From Chitinophagales bacterium (GTDB taxonomy: Bacteria; Bacteroidota; Bacteroidia; Chitinophagales; Chitinophagaceae), in assembly GCA_017303455.1 (NCBI GenBank), contig JAFLBM010000004.1:124001-188000 (forward strand): a DNA stretch of 64,000 nucleotides, in the 5' to 3' direction. The notes beneath the pieces are model-generated. The model was not told the origin of the DNA. It made no database searches and saw only the letters and a list, made by a program, of their open reading frames with translations. A program made the translations under genes and the position numbers. Within the stretch, counting starts at the first letter, position 1; each line of letters opens with the position of its first letter. Positions 15,542 to 24,629 of this stretch are shown here, piece by piece.

Positions 15542-16784
15542 ACTACTCCCCACATTGTTTGCGTTGGCTGTTTCACTCAGCAGTAATTCGCAAATACTAA
15601 AGCTTGATGCTGTTATTGACAGCATCAAAACCTCACACCCTGTTGTGAAGATGTATGAGAATGAAATCCGCTCAATGGATGAAGCCGCTAAGGGTGCTAA
15701 AAGCTGGATGCCACCTGAATTTAGTTCAGGTTTCTGGATGGTTCCCTACAATACCAATCTCTGGAAAAAAGGCGATATGGGTGCAACCGGTATGGGGCAG
15801 TATATGCTTGGCGGACAACAAATGTTTCCAAACAAAAAGAAACAAAATGCTGATGCTGCTTACATGAATGCGATGTCGTCTGTAGAGAAAGAAAAAAAGA
15901 ATGCTTCACTCAACGAATTGATTTATGATGCAAAGCAATCTTACTACGAATGGATAATAATTAAAAAGAAACTGGCCATTCTTGACCAGAATGAAAAGCT
16001 GCTTGACTTTATGATTAAGAATGCTGAGATACGCTACAAAAACGGCTTGGAAAAGATTAGTGCCTATTATAAAGCAAAAGCAGCATTAGGCAATGTGCAG
16101 AATATGCGGCTGATGTATGAAAACGATATTAAAGAAAAAAGAATCCGCATCAATACAGTAATGGGCAGAAATGCGATGACAGCATATGATATTGATACAA
16201 CTTATCAATTACAGGATTATTCAACGATAGTTTTTGACAGCACTCTTTTTTATACAAACCGGAGTGATTTAAAGGCCATTGACAAGGATATTAACCTTAC
16301 ATGGCTAAAGCAGGAAACAGAACGTCAAAGCCTGAAGCCACAGTTTGGTGTCAGGTATGAGCACATGTTTGGCTTTGGCGGCTTCCCTATGCAATACACT
16401 TTAATGGGTATGATGAAGCTGCCACTTACCAAATGGTCATCAAAAATGAATAAGGCAAATATTGAAAGCCTGAAATGGAAAGCCAGTGCATTGCAATCGC
16501 AAAAAGAAATGATGGTAAACGAATACAGCGGTATGGCCTACGGTATGAGAAATGAATTGGAATTAAAGAAAAAGCAGTTGAAACTATATGACGAAAATAT
16601 CATTCCTGCATTGAGAAATAATTACAAAACCATGCAGTTGGGTTATGAGCAAAACACCGAAGAACTGTTTATGCTTTATGATGCGTGGGAAACTTTATAC
16701 ATGACACAATTGGAATACACAGAACTGCTTAACAAGCTACTCCAATTACAGGTAACACTTGAACGCTTAATGGAAAAGAAATGA
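15528..16784 (+). CDS. cusC: TolC-family outer-membrane channel of the Cus system
   Basis: 418 residues: signal peptide (SLSSNSQ), then outer-membrane efflux protein repeats with long coiled-coil helices (AIDSIKTSHPVVKMYENEIRS, KKKLAILDQNEKLLDFMIKNAEIRYKNGLEKISAYYKAKA, and again near 300-410). It is unusually Met-rich (MPPEFSSGFWMVPY, MGATGMGQYMLGGQQMFPNKK, HMFGFGGFPMQYTLMGMMKLP), fitting a path for Cu(I). It overlaps both the pump gene (14 bases) and the adaptor gene (4 bases), so translation is coupled. Confidence 0.9.
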   Translation: MLKNKLLPTLFALAVSLSSNSQILKLDAVIDSIKTSHPVVKMYENEIRSMDEAAKGAKSWMPPEFSSGFWMVPYNTNLWKKGDMGATGMGQYMLGGQQMFPNKKKQNADAAYMNAMSSVEKEKKNASLNELIYDAKQSYYEWIIIKKKLAILDQNEKLLDFMIKNAEIRYKNGLEKISAYYKAKAALGNVQNMRLMYENDIKEKRIRINTVMGRNAMTAYDIDTTYQLQDYSTIVFDSTLFYTNRSDLKAIDKDINLTWLKQETERQSLKPQFGVRYEHMFGFGGFPMQYTLMGMMKLPLTKWSSKMNKANIESLKWKASALQSQKEMMVNEYSGMAYGMRNELELKKKQLKLYDENIIPALRNNYKTMQLGYEQNTEELFMLYDAWETLYMTQLEYTELLNKLLQLQVTLERLMEKK

Positions 16785-18145
16785 AACAATTCATACCAAT
16801 AATAACAATCCTGCTTCTAATTGCTGTAGCATCCTGCAATAACAAAAGTGACTCTCACTCGTCACACAATACGGAAACGGCAAAGGATATGTACACTTGC
16901 CCTATGCCTGAAGATTCTGTTTTTAGTGGTAAGCCAGGTAAATGCCCGAAATGCGGAATGGACTTAATAAAAATGGAACAGGGCGACCATGAACATGAAA
17001 AAGGAAAATATACCTGCCCTATGCACCCGGAAGTAATTAAAGATAAACCCGGCACCTGCCCCATCTGCGGAATGGACTTGGTAAAAAAAGAAACAGGCAA
17101 TCAAAAAGTTGGTGATGTTGAACTCACATCATTATTGAAACCGACCAATGAGTTTGTCGTATCATCCATTCCTGTTACCAGCATTGAGCAGAGAGATGAG
17201 CAGATAGAAATTGAGGCATTAGGGAATATTGCTTATGATACAAGACAGGTCGGAAGCATCTCTGCAAGAGTATCAGGAAGAATTGAAAAACTGTATATCC
17301 GGTACCGGTATCAGAAAATTAAAAAAGGACAAAGGATACTTGATATTTACAGTCCGGAGTTACTAACGGCACAACAGAATCTACTGTTTCTTATAAAGAA
17401 TGATGCACAAAATTCAACATTCATTGAGGCAGCGAAAGAGAAATTACAATTGCTGGGAATGAGTAATGAACAGTTACAGCAGGTTGTTAAATCAGGTCAG
17501 CCCTCATTAACGATTGCAGTGTACAGCAACTATAGCGGACATATACACGAAGCAGCTAATGGCGGCAATATGACTACTTCAACCAAAAGCATGAAGGATA
17601 TTTCATTGATAACAGAAGAACTTTCGTTAAAAGAGGGAATGTATTTGCAAAAAGGGCAAACGGTATTTACTGTTTTCAACCCTGAGAGAGCATGGGCCAT
17701 TCTGAATATTTATGGGGAGAACCAATCGCTGGTAAAAGTGGGTAATACAGTACGCATAATACCGGAAACGGTACCGGGCAAAGATTTCCGTGCAAGTATT
17801 GATTTTATTGAGCCTTTTTATAAAAAAGAAAATAAAACCCTTACGGCAAGAGTGTACTTCAACAATAGCGTTATGAAAATACCCATCGGCAGCCAGCTAA
17901 AAGCTACTGTTTTTGGTAGTTCAAAAGAAGCATACTGGCTGCCAAAGGAAGCCGTGCTGTCATTAGGAATGGATAAACTTGTATTCAGTAAAACAGACGG
18001 AGGTTTTAAAGCTATTAAAGTTAGCACTGGTATAGTACATGAAAATTTTATACAGGTACTAACCGGATTAACAACTACTGATTCAGTAGCGGCTAATGCC
18101 CAATATTTAATGGACAGTGAAAGTTTCATCAAAGTAAAAAACTGA
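16781..18145 (+). CDS. cusB: CusB-like adaptor lipoprotein with two HMBD repeats
   Basis: 454 residues. Lipobox (VASCNN) near residue 20, then two HMBD repeats, YTCPMPEDSVFSGKPGKCPKCGMDL (the longer variant) and YTCPMHPEVIKDKPGTCPICGMDL, separated by a His/Glu linker. The adaptor core follows: NIAYDTRQVGSISARVSGRIEKLYIRYRYQKIKKGQRIL (lipoyl), a helical hairpin, and barrel/MP domains to the end. CusB proteins pass Cu(I)/Ag(I) from chaperones into CusA; the HMBDs probably take the place of a separate chaperone or extend capture. It overlaps cusC by 4 bases, and a second adaptor gene follows after 2 bases. Confidence 0.92.
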   Translation: MKQFIPIITILLLIAVASCNNKSDSHSSHNTETAKDMYTCPMPEDSVFSGKPGKCPKCGMDLIKMEQGDHEHEKGKYTCPMHPEVIKDKPGTCPICGMDLVKKETGNQKVGDVELTSLLKPTNEFVVSSIPVTSIEQRDEQIEIEALGNIAYDTRQVGSISARVSGRIEKLYIRYRYQKIKKGQRILDIYSPELLTAQQNLLFLIKNDAQNSTFIEAAKEKLQLLGMSNEQLQQVVKSGQPSLTIAVYSNYSGHIHEAANGGNMTTSTKSMKDISLITEELSLKEGMYLQKGQTVFTVFNPERAWAILNIYGENQSLVKVGNTVRIIPETVPGKDFRASIDFIEPFYKKENKTLTARVYFNNSVMKIPIGSQLKATVFGSSKEAYWLPKEAVLSLGMDKLVFSKTDGGFKAIKVSTGIVHENFIQVLTGLTTTDSVAANAQYLMDSESFIKVKN

Positions 18146-18147
18146 TT

Positions 18148-19344
18148 ATGCGCTATATTCTTTTTTCAATTATTGCTTTATTCATTTTTGCAGCTTGTAA
18201 AAATAAAAATGCAGCACATCCGGATTCCGATACATACTATACTTGTTCAATGGACCCACAAGTAGTTGAACATAAGCCAGGGAAATGCCCTATTTGTAAA
18301 ATGGAACTAACCCCCGTTAAAAAAAGCAATGGTGAAAAGAAAGATGAATTGCAATTGAGCGACCAGCAAATTCAGTTAGGTAACATTCAAACAGATACCA
18401 TCCGAAACGGCACTATTGGCGACCAGTTGATATTAACTGCCACGTTGAATTTTGACCAGACAAAGACATCCTCTGTAAGTTCCAGGGTAATGGGCCGGGT
18501 TGAAAAGTTGTATTATAAAAACCTTGGTGATTTTATAAAGAAAGGCTCTCCGCTTTATGAACTATACAGTGAAGAATTGAACAATGCCAAACAGGAGTTC
18601 CTGCTGGCCCTTAATAAGAAAAAAGCATTCTCCGGCGAAACCGTTATTGATTTTGACCAATTGATTCAAAGTGCAAAAAATAAACTGCTGCTTTGGGGAA
18701 TGAACGATGCACAGATTGAAGAACTATCTGCAAATAAAAAAACATCAGCTAATACATTATTCTACAGTTCAGCCGCAGGATATATTACCCAGCTTGATGT
18801 ACGGGAAGGTGATTATGTAATGGAAGGCGGCACCATTGTAAAATTGGCTGACCTTTCTTCTCTATGGGCAGAAGCACAGGTTTACACTTCACAAATGGCT
18901 GACATAAACAACAGCAGCATTGCAACTGTGCGACTTCCTGATTTTGAGAATAAAGAAATTAAAGGAAAAATTGAATTTATAAACCCCGAAATAAATCCCG
19001 ACACAAGAATCAATCTTATACGGGTATCTGTTCCTAATCCCGGTAATCAATTGAAACCCGGTATGCCTGCATACGTATTGTTGAAAAGTCCACAACGTAA
19101 AACACTCACCTTACCTGCTGATGCTGTTCTCCGTGATGGGAAGGGAGCAACGGTATGGATACAAACATCTGAAAAAAACTACAAAAGCATTATGGTGGAA
19201 ATTGGTTTGGAATCTGACGACCGCATTGAAATAAAATCAGGGCTACGGGAGGGTGATATAGTTGTAATTACCGGTGCTTACCTGTTGCAAAGTGAATATA
19301 TTTTCAAAAAAGGCGCCAATCCAATGGAAGGAATGAAGATGTAA
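18148..19344 (+). CDS. Second CusB-like adaptor lipoprotein with one HMBD repeat
   Basis: 398 residues: lipobox (FAACKN), one HMBD repeat with changed ends (YTCSMDPQVVEHKPGKCPICKMEL), then the same adaptor fold as the upstream gene (SSRVMGRVEKLYYKNLGDFIKKGSPLYELYSEEL, YITQLDVREGDYVMEGGTIVKLADLSSLWAEAQVY). Two adaptors in tandem for one pump suggest a heteromeric ring, as suggested for some RND systems with adaptor pairs, or serial metal handover. The HMBD's CSMD and CKME changes remove a His and a Gly seen in the consensus. Last gene of this Cus block. Confidence 0.9.
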   Translation: MRYILFSIIALFIFAACKNKNAAHPDSDTYYTCSMDPQVVEHKPGKCPICKMELTPVKKSNGEKKDELQLSDQQIQLGNIQTDTIRNGTIGDQLILTATLNFDQTKTSSVSSRVMGRVEKLYYKNLGDFIKKGSPLYELYSEELNNAKQEFLLALNKKKAFSGETVIDFDQLIQSAKNKLLLWGMNDAQIEELSANKKTSANTLFYSSAAGYITQLDVREGDYVMEGGTIVKLADLSSLWAEAQVYTSQMADINNSSIATVRLPDFENKEIKGKIEFINPEINPDTRINLIRVSVPNPGNQLKPGMPAYVLLKSPQRKTLTLPADAVLRDGKGATVWIQTSEKNYKSIMVEIGLESDDRIEIKSGLREGDIVVITGAYLLQSEYIFKKGANPMEGMKM

Positions 19345-19382
19345 CTCCTGTATTATTTAGTTGCCATAATATTTTGAAACAG

Positions 19383-19411
19383 GGCAACCCTTTTTTACCA
19401 ATCCTTGTACC
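19383..19411 (+). promoter_or_regulatory. ECF-like promoter motif, copy 1 (sigma gene)
   Basis: GGCAACC at 19383-19389, 16 bases, then TGTACC at 19406-19411. The same two blocks at exactly the same spacing occur at 21422 and 33254. The AAC core followed by a T-tract resembles -35 elements of ECF sigma factors. It lies ~37 bases before the sigma gene start, implying autoregulation. Confidence 0.6.
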
Positions 19412-19447
19412 ATAGTTAAAGCCGCTTTAAAACGAAAATATCTGTAG

Positions 19448-20032
19448 TTGACATATTGTAATCAGGAACTGAAAGATTTGCTTACCGGATGCCGGAAAAA
19501 CAGCCGTGTCCATGAAAGACTTTTTTTTGACTGGTTAAAAGAATTTGCCGCCAATGTATGTTTTCGTTATGCTTCCAATAAAATTGAAGTGCAGGATTTG
19601 GTTTGCGATGGCTTTGTAAAAGTATTTAAAAACCTGCACCTGTACAATGAAGATATATATGGTTACAGTGAAGCGGCTTTTAAAGGTTGGTTAAAAAAAG
19701 TGTTGATAAATAATTGCATTAATTATCGCAATAAATTTCACCCTAAGCTGCTATTCAGTGATGAAAACATATTGCTGATGGCAGAAATTGAAGATGAGTC
19801 GGAATCAGTTTTAGATACTATCGGTTATAATGAATTGATAAGCCTTGTAATGGAACTTCCGCCCGGATACAGAACAGTATTTAACCTATTTGTTATTGAT
19901 GGATACACCCACGAAGAGATAGCGGATATTTTAGGAATAAGTGAAGGCACTTCCAAGTCAAATTTATTTAAGGCGAGGCACTGGCTGCGAAATGCCCTTC
20001 AAAAAAAAACGACACATAAAAAGTATGTTTAA
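19448..20032 (+). CDS. ECF-type RNA polymerase sigma-70 factor
   Basis: 194 residues from a TTG start; a stop codon directly precedes it (19445-19447) and no better ATG is in frame, so TTG is preferred. Region 2 is visible (LFFDWLKEFAANVCFRYASNKIEVQDLVCDGFVKVFKNL, ~25-65) and region 4 is textbook (MELPPGYRTVFNLFVIDGYTHEEIADILGISEGTSKSNLFKARHWLR, ~137-183). It overlaps the next gene by 8 bases, the usual coupling with a cognate regulator. The putative ECF promoter motif upstream suggests it transcribes itself, the propeller gene at 21478 and the T9SS gene at ~33305. Confidence 0.92.
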   Translation: MTYCNQELKDLLTGCRKNSRVHERLFFDWLKEFAANVCFRYASNKIEVQDLVCDGFVKVFKNLHLYNEDIYGYSEAAFKGWLKKVLINNCINYRNKFHPKLLFSDENILLMAEIEDESESVLDTIGYNELISLVMELPPGYRTVFNLFVIDGYTHEEIADILGISEGTSKSNLFKARHWLRNALQKKTTHKKYV

Positions 20033-21416
20033 CGCAAGTGATTATATTTTAGATGAAAAATGCCGCAAAGCAGCAACGCATTTCCCTGCTTTGTACTTAA
20101 TTCCTGAGTGGAAACAACTTGAGGTAAAGCTGGATATAGAACTGCCGGTAAAGAAAAAGCGGAGAAGATTGATTGTTTTCTGGCTGTTGTTTGCAGGTTT
20201 GATAACCGGCGCATCCTACATTGTTTACAATGGCAATGCGCCACAATCTGGAGCCAAAGAAACGGCTGATGCAATTTCAACTCATTTAACTAATAATACT
20301 AAACCCGTTTCAGAGCAAATAAGTAATTCTATACAAGGCCAGCACATCTATCAAGATAGTTCAACAAAACAATTAACGCAAACTGATAACTCAGCGAATA
20401 TCAATACAGGCAAATCTTTAACGGATAAATTAACTGATAATAGAAATGCAGTTGAGTTATTACCAACTACTGCTAATAAAAAAAGCTTGCCCGGATATGA
20501 AGATATTATAATAAAGCAGAAGCAAAATCAGCACAACAGGCATACATTCTTGAAGGAAAAGAAGTCAAATACAATTGAAGAAAGCAATAAGGCTGAAACT
20601 AATCTGAATACAATCACAGTAGGTAGGTTTCCAATGGAAGATAAAGTTTCGGTTTATAACGCAGTTGACACTAATACTGTTGTTAGCACCAGGAAAAAAG
20701 ATTCTATTGCTATCGCTTCTATCCTTACCGACAGCAACACTGTTTCAAGTAACAAGGTTGAAAAAAGCAAACAGATTAAAAAGAATAGCAGCCACTTTTC
20801 AATTTCCGTACTTAGCGGCACTAATTTGAACAGTGTACAATACAGTAACCCATCAAAGGCGGGGCTTGATTATGGCATATTAGTTGGCTACCGTATTTCT
20901 CCTAAACTGGAAGTAAGAACAGGATTAATATTTTCTAAGAAATATTTTACTACTACCGGAAAAAATATTTCATTTGATTCTGCCAAACTTAATCTGCCGT
21001 CTTATAATACAATTAACCTGCAAGATGCAACCGGCTACTGCCGGTTTATGGAAGTTCCCGTGATGTTGTATTATCAATTCTCCTCCAAGAGGAAAATAAA
21101 CTTCTATGCGGCAGGTGGTTTCTCCATAAATAAAATGCGGATGGAAAGTGTTCATTATACTTTCCTGGCGGATGGTAATACGATTGTGGAACGAAGCCAT
21201 ACCAGTGCAAGGCATAACAAAAGTGATTTCTCCACGTCTGTTACTTCCAATTTTTCAATTGGGTTAAAATATAATTTTAATACAAGGTGGAATATTTCTG
21301 CAGAGCCGTATCTCAGATTACCCTTAACCCGTTTCAATAATAATAATTTAAGGTTCAGCACTTTTGGCACAATGCTGTCAGTTACCTATAATTTACCTGG
21401 GTCAAAAAAGAAATAG
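20025..21416 (+). CDS. Inner-membrane-anchored protein with C-terminal outer-membrane beta-barrel (candidate sigma regulator)
   Basis: 463 residues. I chose ATG 20025, overlapping the sigma gene by 8 bases, over an earlier in-frame ATG inside it. Residues 1-48 are cytoplasmic by the positive-inside rule (KKKRRR at 43-48); 49-67 is one membrane helix (LIVFWLLFAGLITGASYIV); ~70-265 is a long polar Thr/Asn/Lys/Ser linker; ~268-463 looks like an outer-membrane barrel (GILVGYRISPKLEVRTGLIFSKKYF, FMEVPVMLYYQFSSKRKINFYAAGGFSI, terminal MLSVTYNLPGSKKK). One chain would thus run from cytoplasm to outer membrane. The position suggests it restrains the sigma factor; that role is inference. Confidence 0.82.
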   Translation: MFNASDYILDEKCRKAATHFPALYLIPEWKQLEVKLDIELPVKKKRRRLIVFWLLFAGLITGASYIVYNGNAPQSGAKETADAISTHLTNNTKPVSEQISNSIQGQHIYQDSSTKQLTQTDNSANINTGKSLTDKLTDNRNAVELLPTTANKKSLPGYEDIIIKQKQNQHNRHTFLKEKKSNTIEESNKAETNLNTITVGRFPMEDKVSVYNAVDTNTVVSTRKKDSIAIASILTDSNTVSSNKVEKSKQIKKNSSHFSISVLSGTNLNSVQYSNPSKAGLDYGILVGYRISPKLEVRTGLIFSKKYFTTTGKNISFDSAKLNLPSYNTINLQDATGYCRFMEVPVMLYYQFSSKRKINFYAAGGFSINKMRMESVHYTFLADGNTIVERSHTSARHNKSDFSTSVTSNFSIGLKYNFNTRWNISAEPYLRLPLTRFNNNNLRFSTFGTMLSVTYNLPGSKKK

Positions 21417-21421
21417 CATCA

Positions 21422-21450
21422 GGCAACCTTTATTTATTTTCAACTGTATC
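21422..21450 (+). promoter_or_regulatory. ECF-like promoter motif, copy 2 (propeller gene)
   Basis: GGCAACC at 21422-21428, 16 bases, TGTATC at 21445-21450. It lies in the short gap after the barrel gene, 28 bases before the propeller lipoprotein ATG, in the same arrangement as copies at 19383 and 33254. Confidence 0.6.
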
Positions 21451-21477
21451 ATCATTTACAAAACAAATCCTAAAAAA

Positions 21478-22542
21478 ATGAAACAATTAAAATCCAATGC
21501 TGCCATACTGTTTACAATGGTAGTAATTTTTGCAATGCCGTCCTGCAAAAAAAACGATAGTATGTCAATGGAAGAAAAGAACATTGATTATCCGGCAGCT
21601 TACGTAGTAAATGGTGAAAGCAGTACCATTTCCGTAATTAAACTTAGCACAAATACTGTTACAGACAGCATCGATTTAATGAACAGTGCAGGCAGTATGA
21701 TAATGTGGCCGCATCATATTTATCATCACCAGTCTGGCGGCAATCATCATTTGGCAATTGGAGTTCCCGGCATGGATTTAAGTGCTGGTCACACAGGCGG
21801 TATGCCCGGCATGAAAGGCATGGTTGTAGTAATGGATGCTGTTACCGGCGTATTAAAAAAGAATTTTGAAGTGCCGGTGATGAACCACAACGCAGTTTTC
21901 TCGCCCGATGGTACGGAGATATGGACTTCGCAAATGGATATGGCAGGTAAAGTGCTGATATATGATGCGGTTACCTATTCACTCAAAAACACAATTACTG
22001 TTGGCGACGAACCTGCTGAGGTTACATTTAGTGCAGATGGTACAAAAGCCTATGTATGTAACGGAATGAGCAATACGGTAAGTGTTATTAATCCGTCAAC
22101 CAAAGCAGTGATGGCAACAGTAAATGTTGATATGAACCCCGTGGGTGCATGGCCTGCAGCAGGTGGAAAAATGTTTGTGGATTGTGAAGACGGACAAAGT
22201 ATTTCAGTTATTGATGTAGCCTCTAACGCCAATCTTGGAACTATTCTGCTGGGTTTTAAACCAGGCTATGCGGCATTTAATTCAACTACCAATGAATTGT
22301 GGGTAAGTGATGCTACCAATGGGAAGGTGGCTTACTACCTTGATATGGGTGCCAACACCTGGATGAAACACGGCGAGTTCGCAACAGCAGCAGATGCACA
22401 TGCCATAGCCTTTTATGGCAACTATGGATATGTAACCAACCAGGGTGCCAATACAGTGTCTGTAATTAATGTTGCCACTCATGCAAAGGTTAAAGACATT
22501 CCTGTTGGTAAAAAACCCAATGGAATAGTTTTTAAATTATAA
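21478..22542 (+). CDS. YVTN-type beta-propeller lipoprotein
   Basis: 354 residues from ATG 21478; a longer frame upstream is ignored because it crosses the promoter motif. Lipobox (AMPSCKK). The body is a set of ~40-residue propeller blades: AAYVVNGESSTISVIKLSTNTVTDSIDL, GTKAYVCNGMSNTVSVINPSTKAVMATVNV, YGNYGYVTNQGANTVSVINVATHAKVKDIPVGKKPNGIVF. One blade carries a Met/His/Gly insert (MIMWPHHIYHHQSGGNHH, GMDLSAGHTGGMPGMKGM) suited to copper. Probably a surface or periplasmic metal-binding or sensing protein; no catalytic residues recognised. The DUF305 gene follows after 43 bases. Confidence 0.85.
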   Translation: MKQLKSNAAILFTMVVIFAMPSCKKNDSMSMEEKNIDYPAAYVVNGESSTISVIKLSTNTVTDSIDLMNSAGSMIMWPHHIYHHQSGGNHHLAIGVPGMDLSAGHTGGMPGMKGMVVVMDAVTGVLKKNFEVPVMNHNAVFSPDGTEIWTSQMDMAGKVLIYDAVTYSLKNTITVGDEPAEVTFSADGTKAYVCNGMSNTVSVINPSTKAVMATVNVDMNPVGAWPAAGGKMFVDCEDGQSISVIDVASNANLGTILLGFKPGYAAFNSTTNELWVSDATNGKVAYYLDMGANTWMKHGEFATAADAHAIAFYGNYGYVTNQGANTVSVINVATHAKVKDIPVGKKPNGIVFKL

Positions 22543-22585
22543 TTCAAAATTCAATACCCTTTATAAAATTTAAATACAACTTAAA

Positions 22586-23200
22586 ATGAAAAGAACAATT
22601 TTAGCTATTGCAATAATTTCGATGACTTTAGGTTTTGCGTCTTGTAAAAAAGAAACCAATGGTATTATCCTGCAGGCACATGATGATAACAGGATGATGG
22701 ATAGTATGCACACCATGATGAGCCGTATGGAAGCTATGACCATGACAATGGACCCGGAAGTAGATTTTAGTGAAATGATGATTATGCACCATGAAGGGGC
22801 ACTGAATATGTCGCAGGCACTTGTATCTGCTGGTAAAAATGACAGCCTGAGGCGATTTGCACAAAAAGTTATTGCAGACCAAACATCTGAAATTACAGTA
22901 CTTAAATCTATACTTGCTTCTTTGACTGTTAACAACATGGATATGGATTTTATGCAGGAGCAAATGGACAATATGGAAAAAACCAATAAGCAATCAGATG
23001 TGCAAATTATTACCGGCGATATTGATAACGATTATGCCACTTTAATGATTCTGCATCATCAGGCCGCTATTCAGGATGCTTCAGCTTATTTGCATCACGG
23101 CAATAATGCTCAGTTAAAAACAATTGCAAACAATATCATTACAGCACAGAATAAGGAAATAATAGAGCTTAGTAATTGGCTAAAGGCTAATAAGCGTTAA
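22586..23200 (+). CDS. DUF305 (CopM-like) lipoprotein
   Basis: 204 residues with lipobox (GFASCKK). Two DUF305 half-repeats are visible: DFSEMMIMHHEGALNMSQALVSAGKNDSLRRFAQKVIADQTSEITVLKSIL and DYATLMILHHQAAIQDASAYLHHGNNAQLKTIANNIITAQNKEIIELSNWL, each with a Met/His-rich first helix (MMIMHH, LMILHH). DUF305 proteins such as CopM bind copper in the periplasm. A Met-rich stretch (RMMDSMHTMMSRMEAMTMTMD) precedes repeat 1. It is likely cotranscribed with the propeller gene and ends at the strong terminator at 23238. Confidence 0.9.
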   Translation: MKRTILAIAIISMTLGFASCKKETNGIILQAHDDNRMMDSMHTMMSRMEAMTMTMDPEVDFSEMMIMHHEGALNMSQALVSAGKNDSLRRFAQKVIADQTSEITVLKSILASLTVNNMDMDFMQEQMDNMEKTNKQSDVQIITGDIDNDYATLMILHHQAAIQDASAYLHHGNNAQLKTIANNIITAQNKEIIELSNWLKANKR

Positions 23201-23237
23201 ATAATTTATACTGTTCAATCGTGGTTAATTCACTCAG

Positions 23238-23287
23238 GTGTTATTGGATTTCTGGTTTATGTTGAAATTCAATAACACTTTTTGTTT
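23238..23287 (+). terminator. Strong Rho-independent terminator
   Basis: 15-bp stem GTGTTATTGGATTTC (23238-23252) / GAAATTCAATAACAC (23264-23278), 14 Watson-Crick pairs plus one G-U, 11-base loop, then TTTTTGTTT. It ends the sigma-barrel-propeller-DUF305 unit and insulates the AraC gene. Confidence 0.88.
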
Positions 23288-23376
23288 AAAGAATAGTATT
23301 TTGCATTTCCTGAATTGTTTCCGGCAATAAAAGAACTTACCGTATTTTACACAGCAAATACCTACATGAATTTGTA

Positions 23377-24131
23377 ATGGCCTCAACTTTTAAACTGCAT
23401 ATTGATAACGGAATAGCAGTGTATGTGGGTAAAAATATTCAAACCAAACTTCACACCCATCATGCAGTTGAAATTGTTATTGCTTTTAATAAGCCATTTC
23501 TGATTTCCCGTAACGGTTCAGATTTTGAAAGAGTGTGTGCAGTATAATAACTGCTGACCTGGCTCATCAGTTTGCAGGACAGGATGACTTTTATATTTTC
23601 CTGTATTTTGATGCCGAATTACCATTTGCCCAGCAACTGGAGCACAAGTTAAGCCTTAACAAAAATGGTATCATTCATTTTTTAGGTAAAGAAATAGAAA
23701 AAGCACGGAAGGATTTTATAGAATGGTTTCAGTCAGATTCATTTGATGAGAACAGTGCTAAAACAATAATTCAAAACCTATTTCAGGATGTAACAAGTGA
23801 AGCTCCGGCAGCCAGCATGACCGAAAATCGGATAGCCAACGCAATACAACTTATCCATTCCTCACTTCATAATGAAATTAGTTTAGAAAATATCGCATCA
23901 GGTGTTTTTCTATCCGAAAGCCGTTTCGCCCATTTATTTAAAGAACAAATTGGCATACCGTTTCGGAGATATGTACTTTGGTGCCGGATGCAGGCAGCCT
24001 TAAAAGCGGTAATGCAGAGCCAATCATTTACACAGGCTGCTTACGAAGGCGGCTTTGCTGATGTGGCTCATTTAAGCCGGACATTTACTGAAATGTTTGG
24101 TGTTTCTCCTTCAGATGTACTCAAACAATAG
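23377..24131 (+). pseudogene. AraC-family regulator, frame broken at a GT repeat
   Basis: ATG 23377 opens a cupin-like N-terminal domain (KLHIDNGIAVYVGKNIQTKLHTHHAVEIVIAFNKPF) that stops after ~56 codons. The continuation (CSIITADLAHQF, DDFYIFLYFDAELP) and the two AraC HTH motifs (ISLENIASGVFLSESRFAHLFKEQIGIPFRRYV and FTQAAYEGGFADVAHLSRTFTEMFGVSPSDVL) are in another frame from ~23535. Removing one GT from GTGTGTG at 23533-23539 joins them as FERVCSIITADLA, giving ~251 residues. It could be an assembly error, a recent mutation or slippage switching. If expressed it would read a small ligand with the cupin and regulate nearby metal genes. Confidence 0.75.
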
Positions 24132-24271
24132 CAGGTAATCAAAGATTTACTTTTAAAATGGTATTATAGTTATAGTAAGTTCAGATATGCAAAGAAGATA
24201 ATGAAAGAAAACGCAGAGTTTAGGACAAATGTTATCGTCAATGTAAGGCAACTTCGCACTTACGTTAAGTT

Positions 24272-24595
24272 TCACTTCAAAGTCATTTGCTTTTCTCCCC
24301 AAATCCGCATTTGTTTAATAAAAGGGATTAATTCTTTACCGGTAGTAGTAAGCGTATATTCAACTCTTGGAGGAACTTCCAAATAAACTTTTCTTGTAAT
24401 AAGTTTGTCAACTTCCAATTCTTTTAGCGTTTGGGTAAGCATTTTTGGTGTAATACCTACCACGGCTCGATTTAATTCTCCGTATCTCAAAAAACCATCT
24501 CTCAATACCCATAAAATTCGACCCTTATACTTTCCACCTATTCGTTGGAAAGCATAATCAACTGCACAATGTGCCTTTTTAATTTTATTCTTCAT
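24272..24595 (-). CDS. HxlR-family transcriptional regulator
   Basis: 107 residues, winged helix of the HxlR type: CAVDYAFQRIGGKYKGRILWVLRDGFLRYGELNRAVVGITPKMLTQTLKELEVDKLITRKVYLEVPPRVEYTLT. Cys10 sits where HxlR/YodB-type redox sensors carry their reactive N-terminal Cys. It is divergent from the CPBP-cupin pair (24737-25950), and a palindrome of the TACT...AGTA kind lies in the shared upstream region, so those are its probable targets. Signal is unknown; quinone or electrophile stress is typical of the family. Confidence 0.9.
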   Translation of the reverse strand: MKNKIKKAHCAVDYAFQRIGGKYKGRILWVLRDGFLRYGELNRAVVGITPKMLTQTLKELEVDKLITRKVYLEVPPRVEYTLTTTGKELIPFIKQMRIWGEKQMTLK

Positions 24596-24629
24596 TTATT
24601 TTAAAATTTAAAATATTGATAATCAACAA

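Noticed and set aside
24201-24386. 61-codon + strand frame overlapping the HxlR gene
   Set aside because: Most of it is antisense to HxlR; no independent support.
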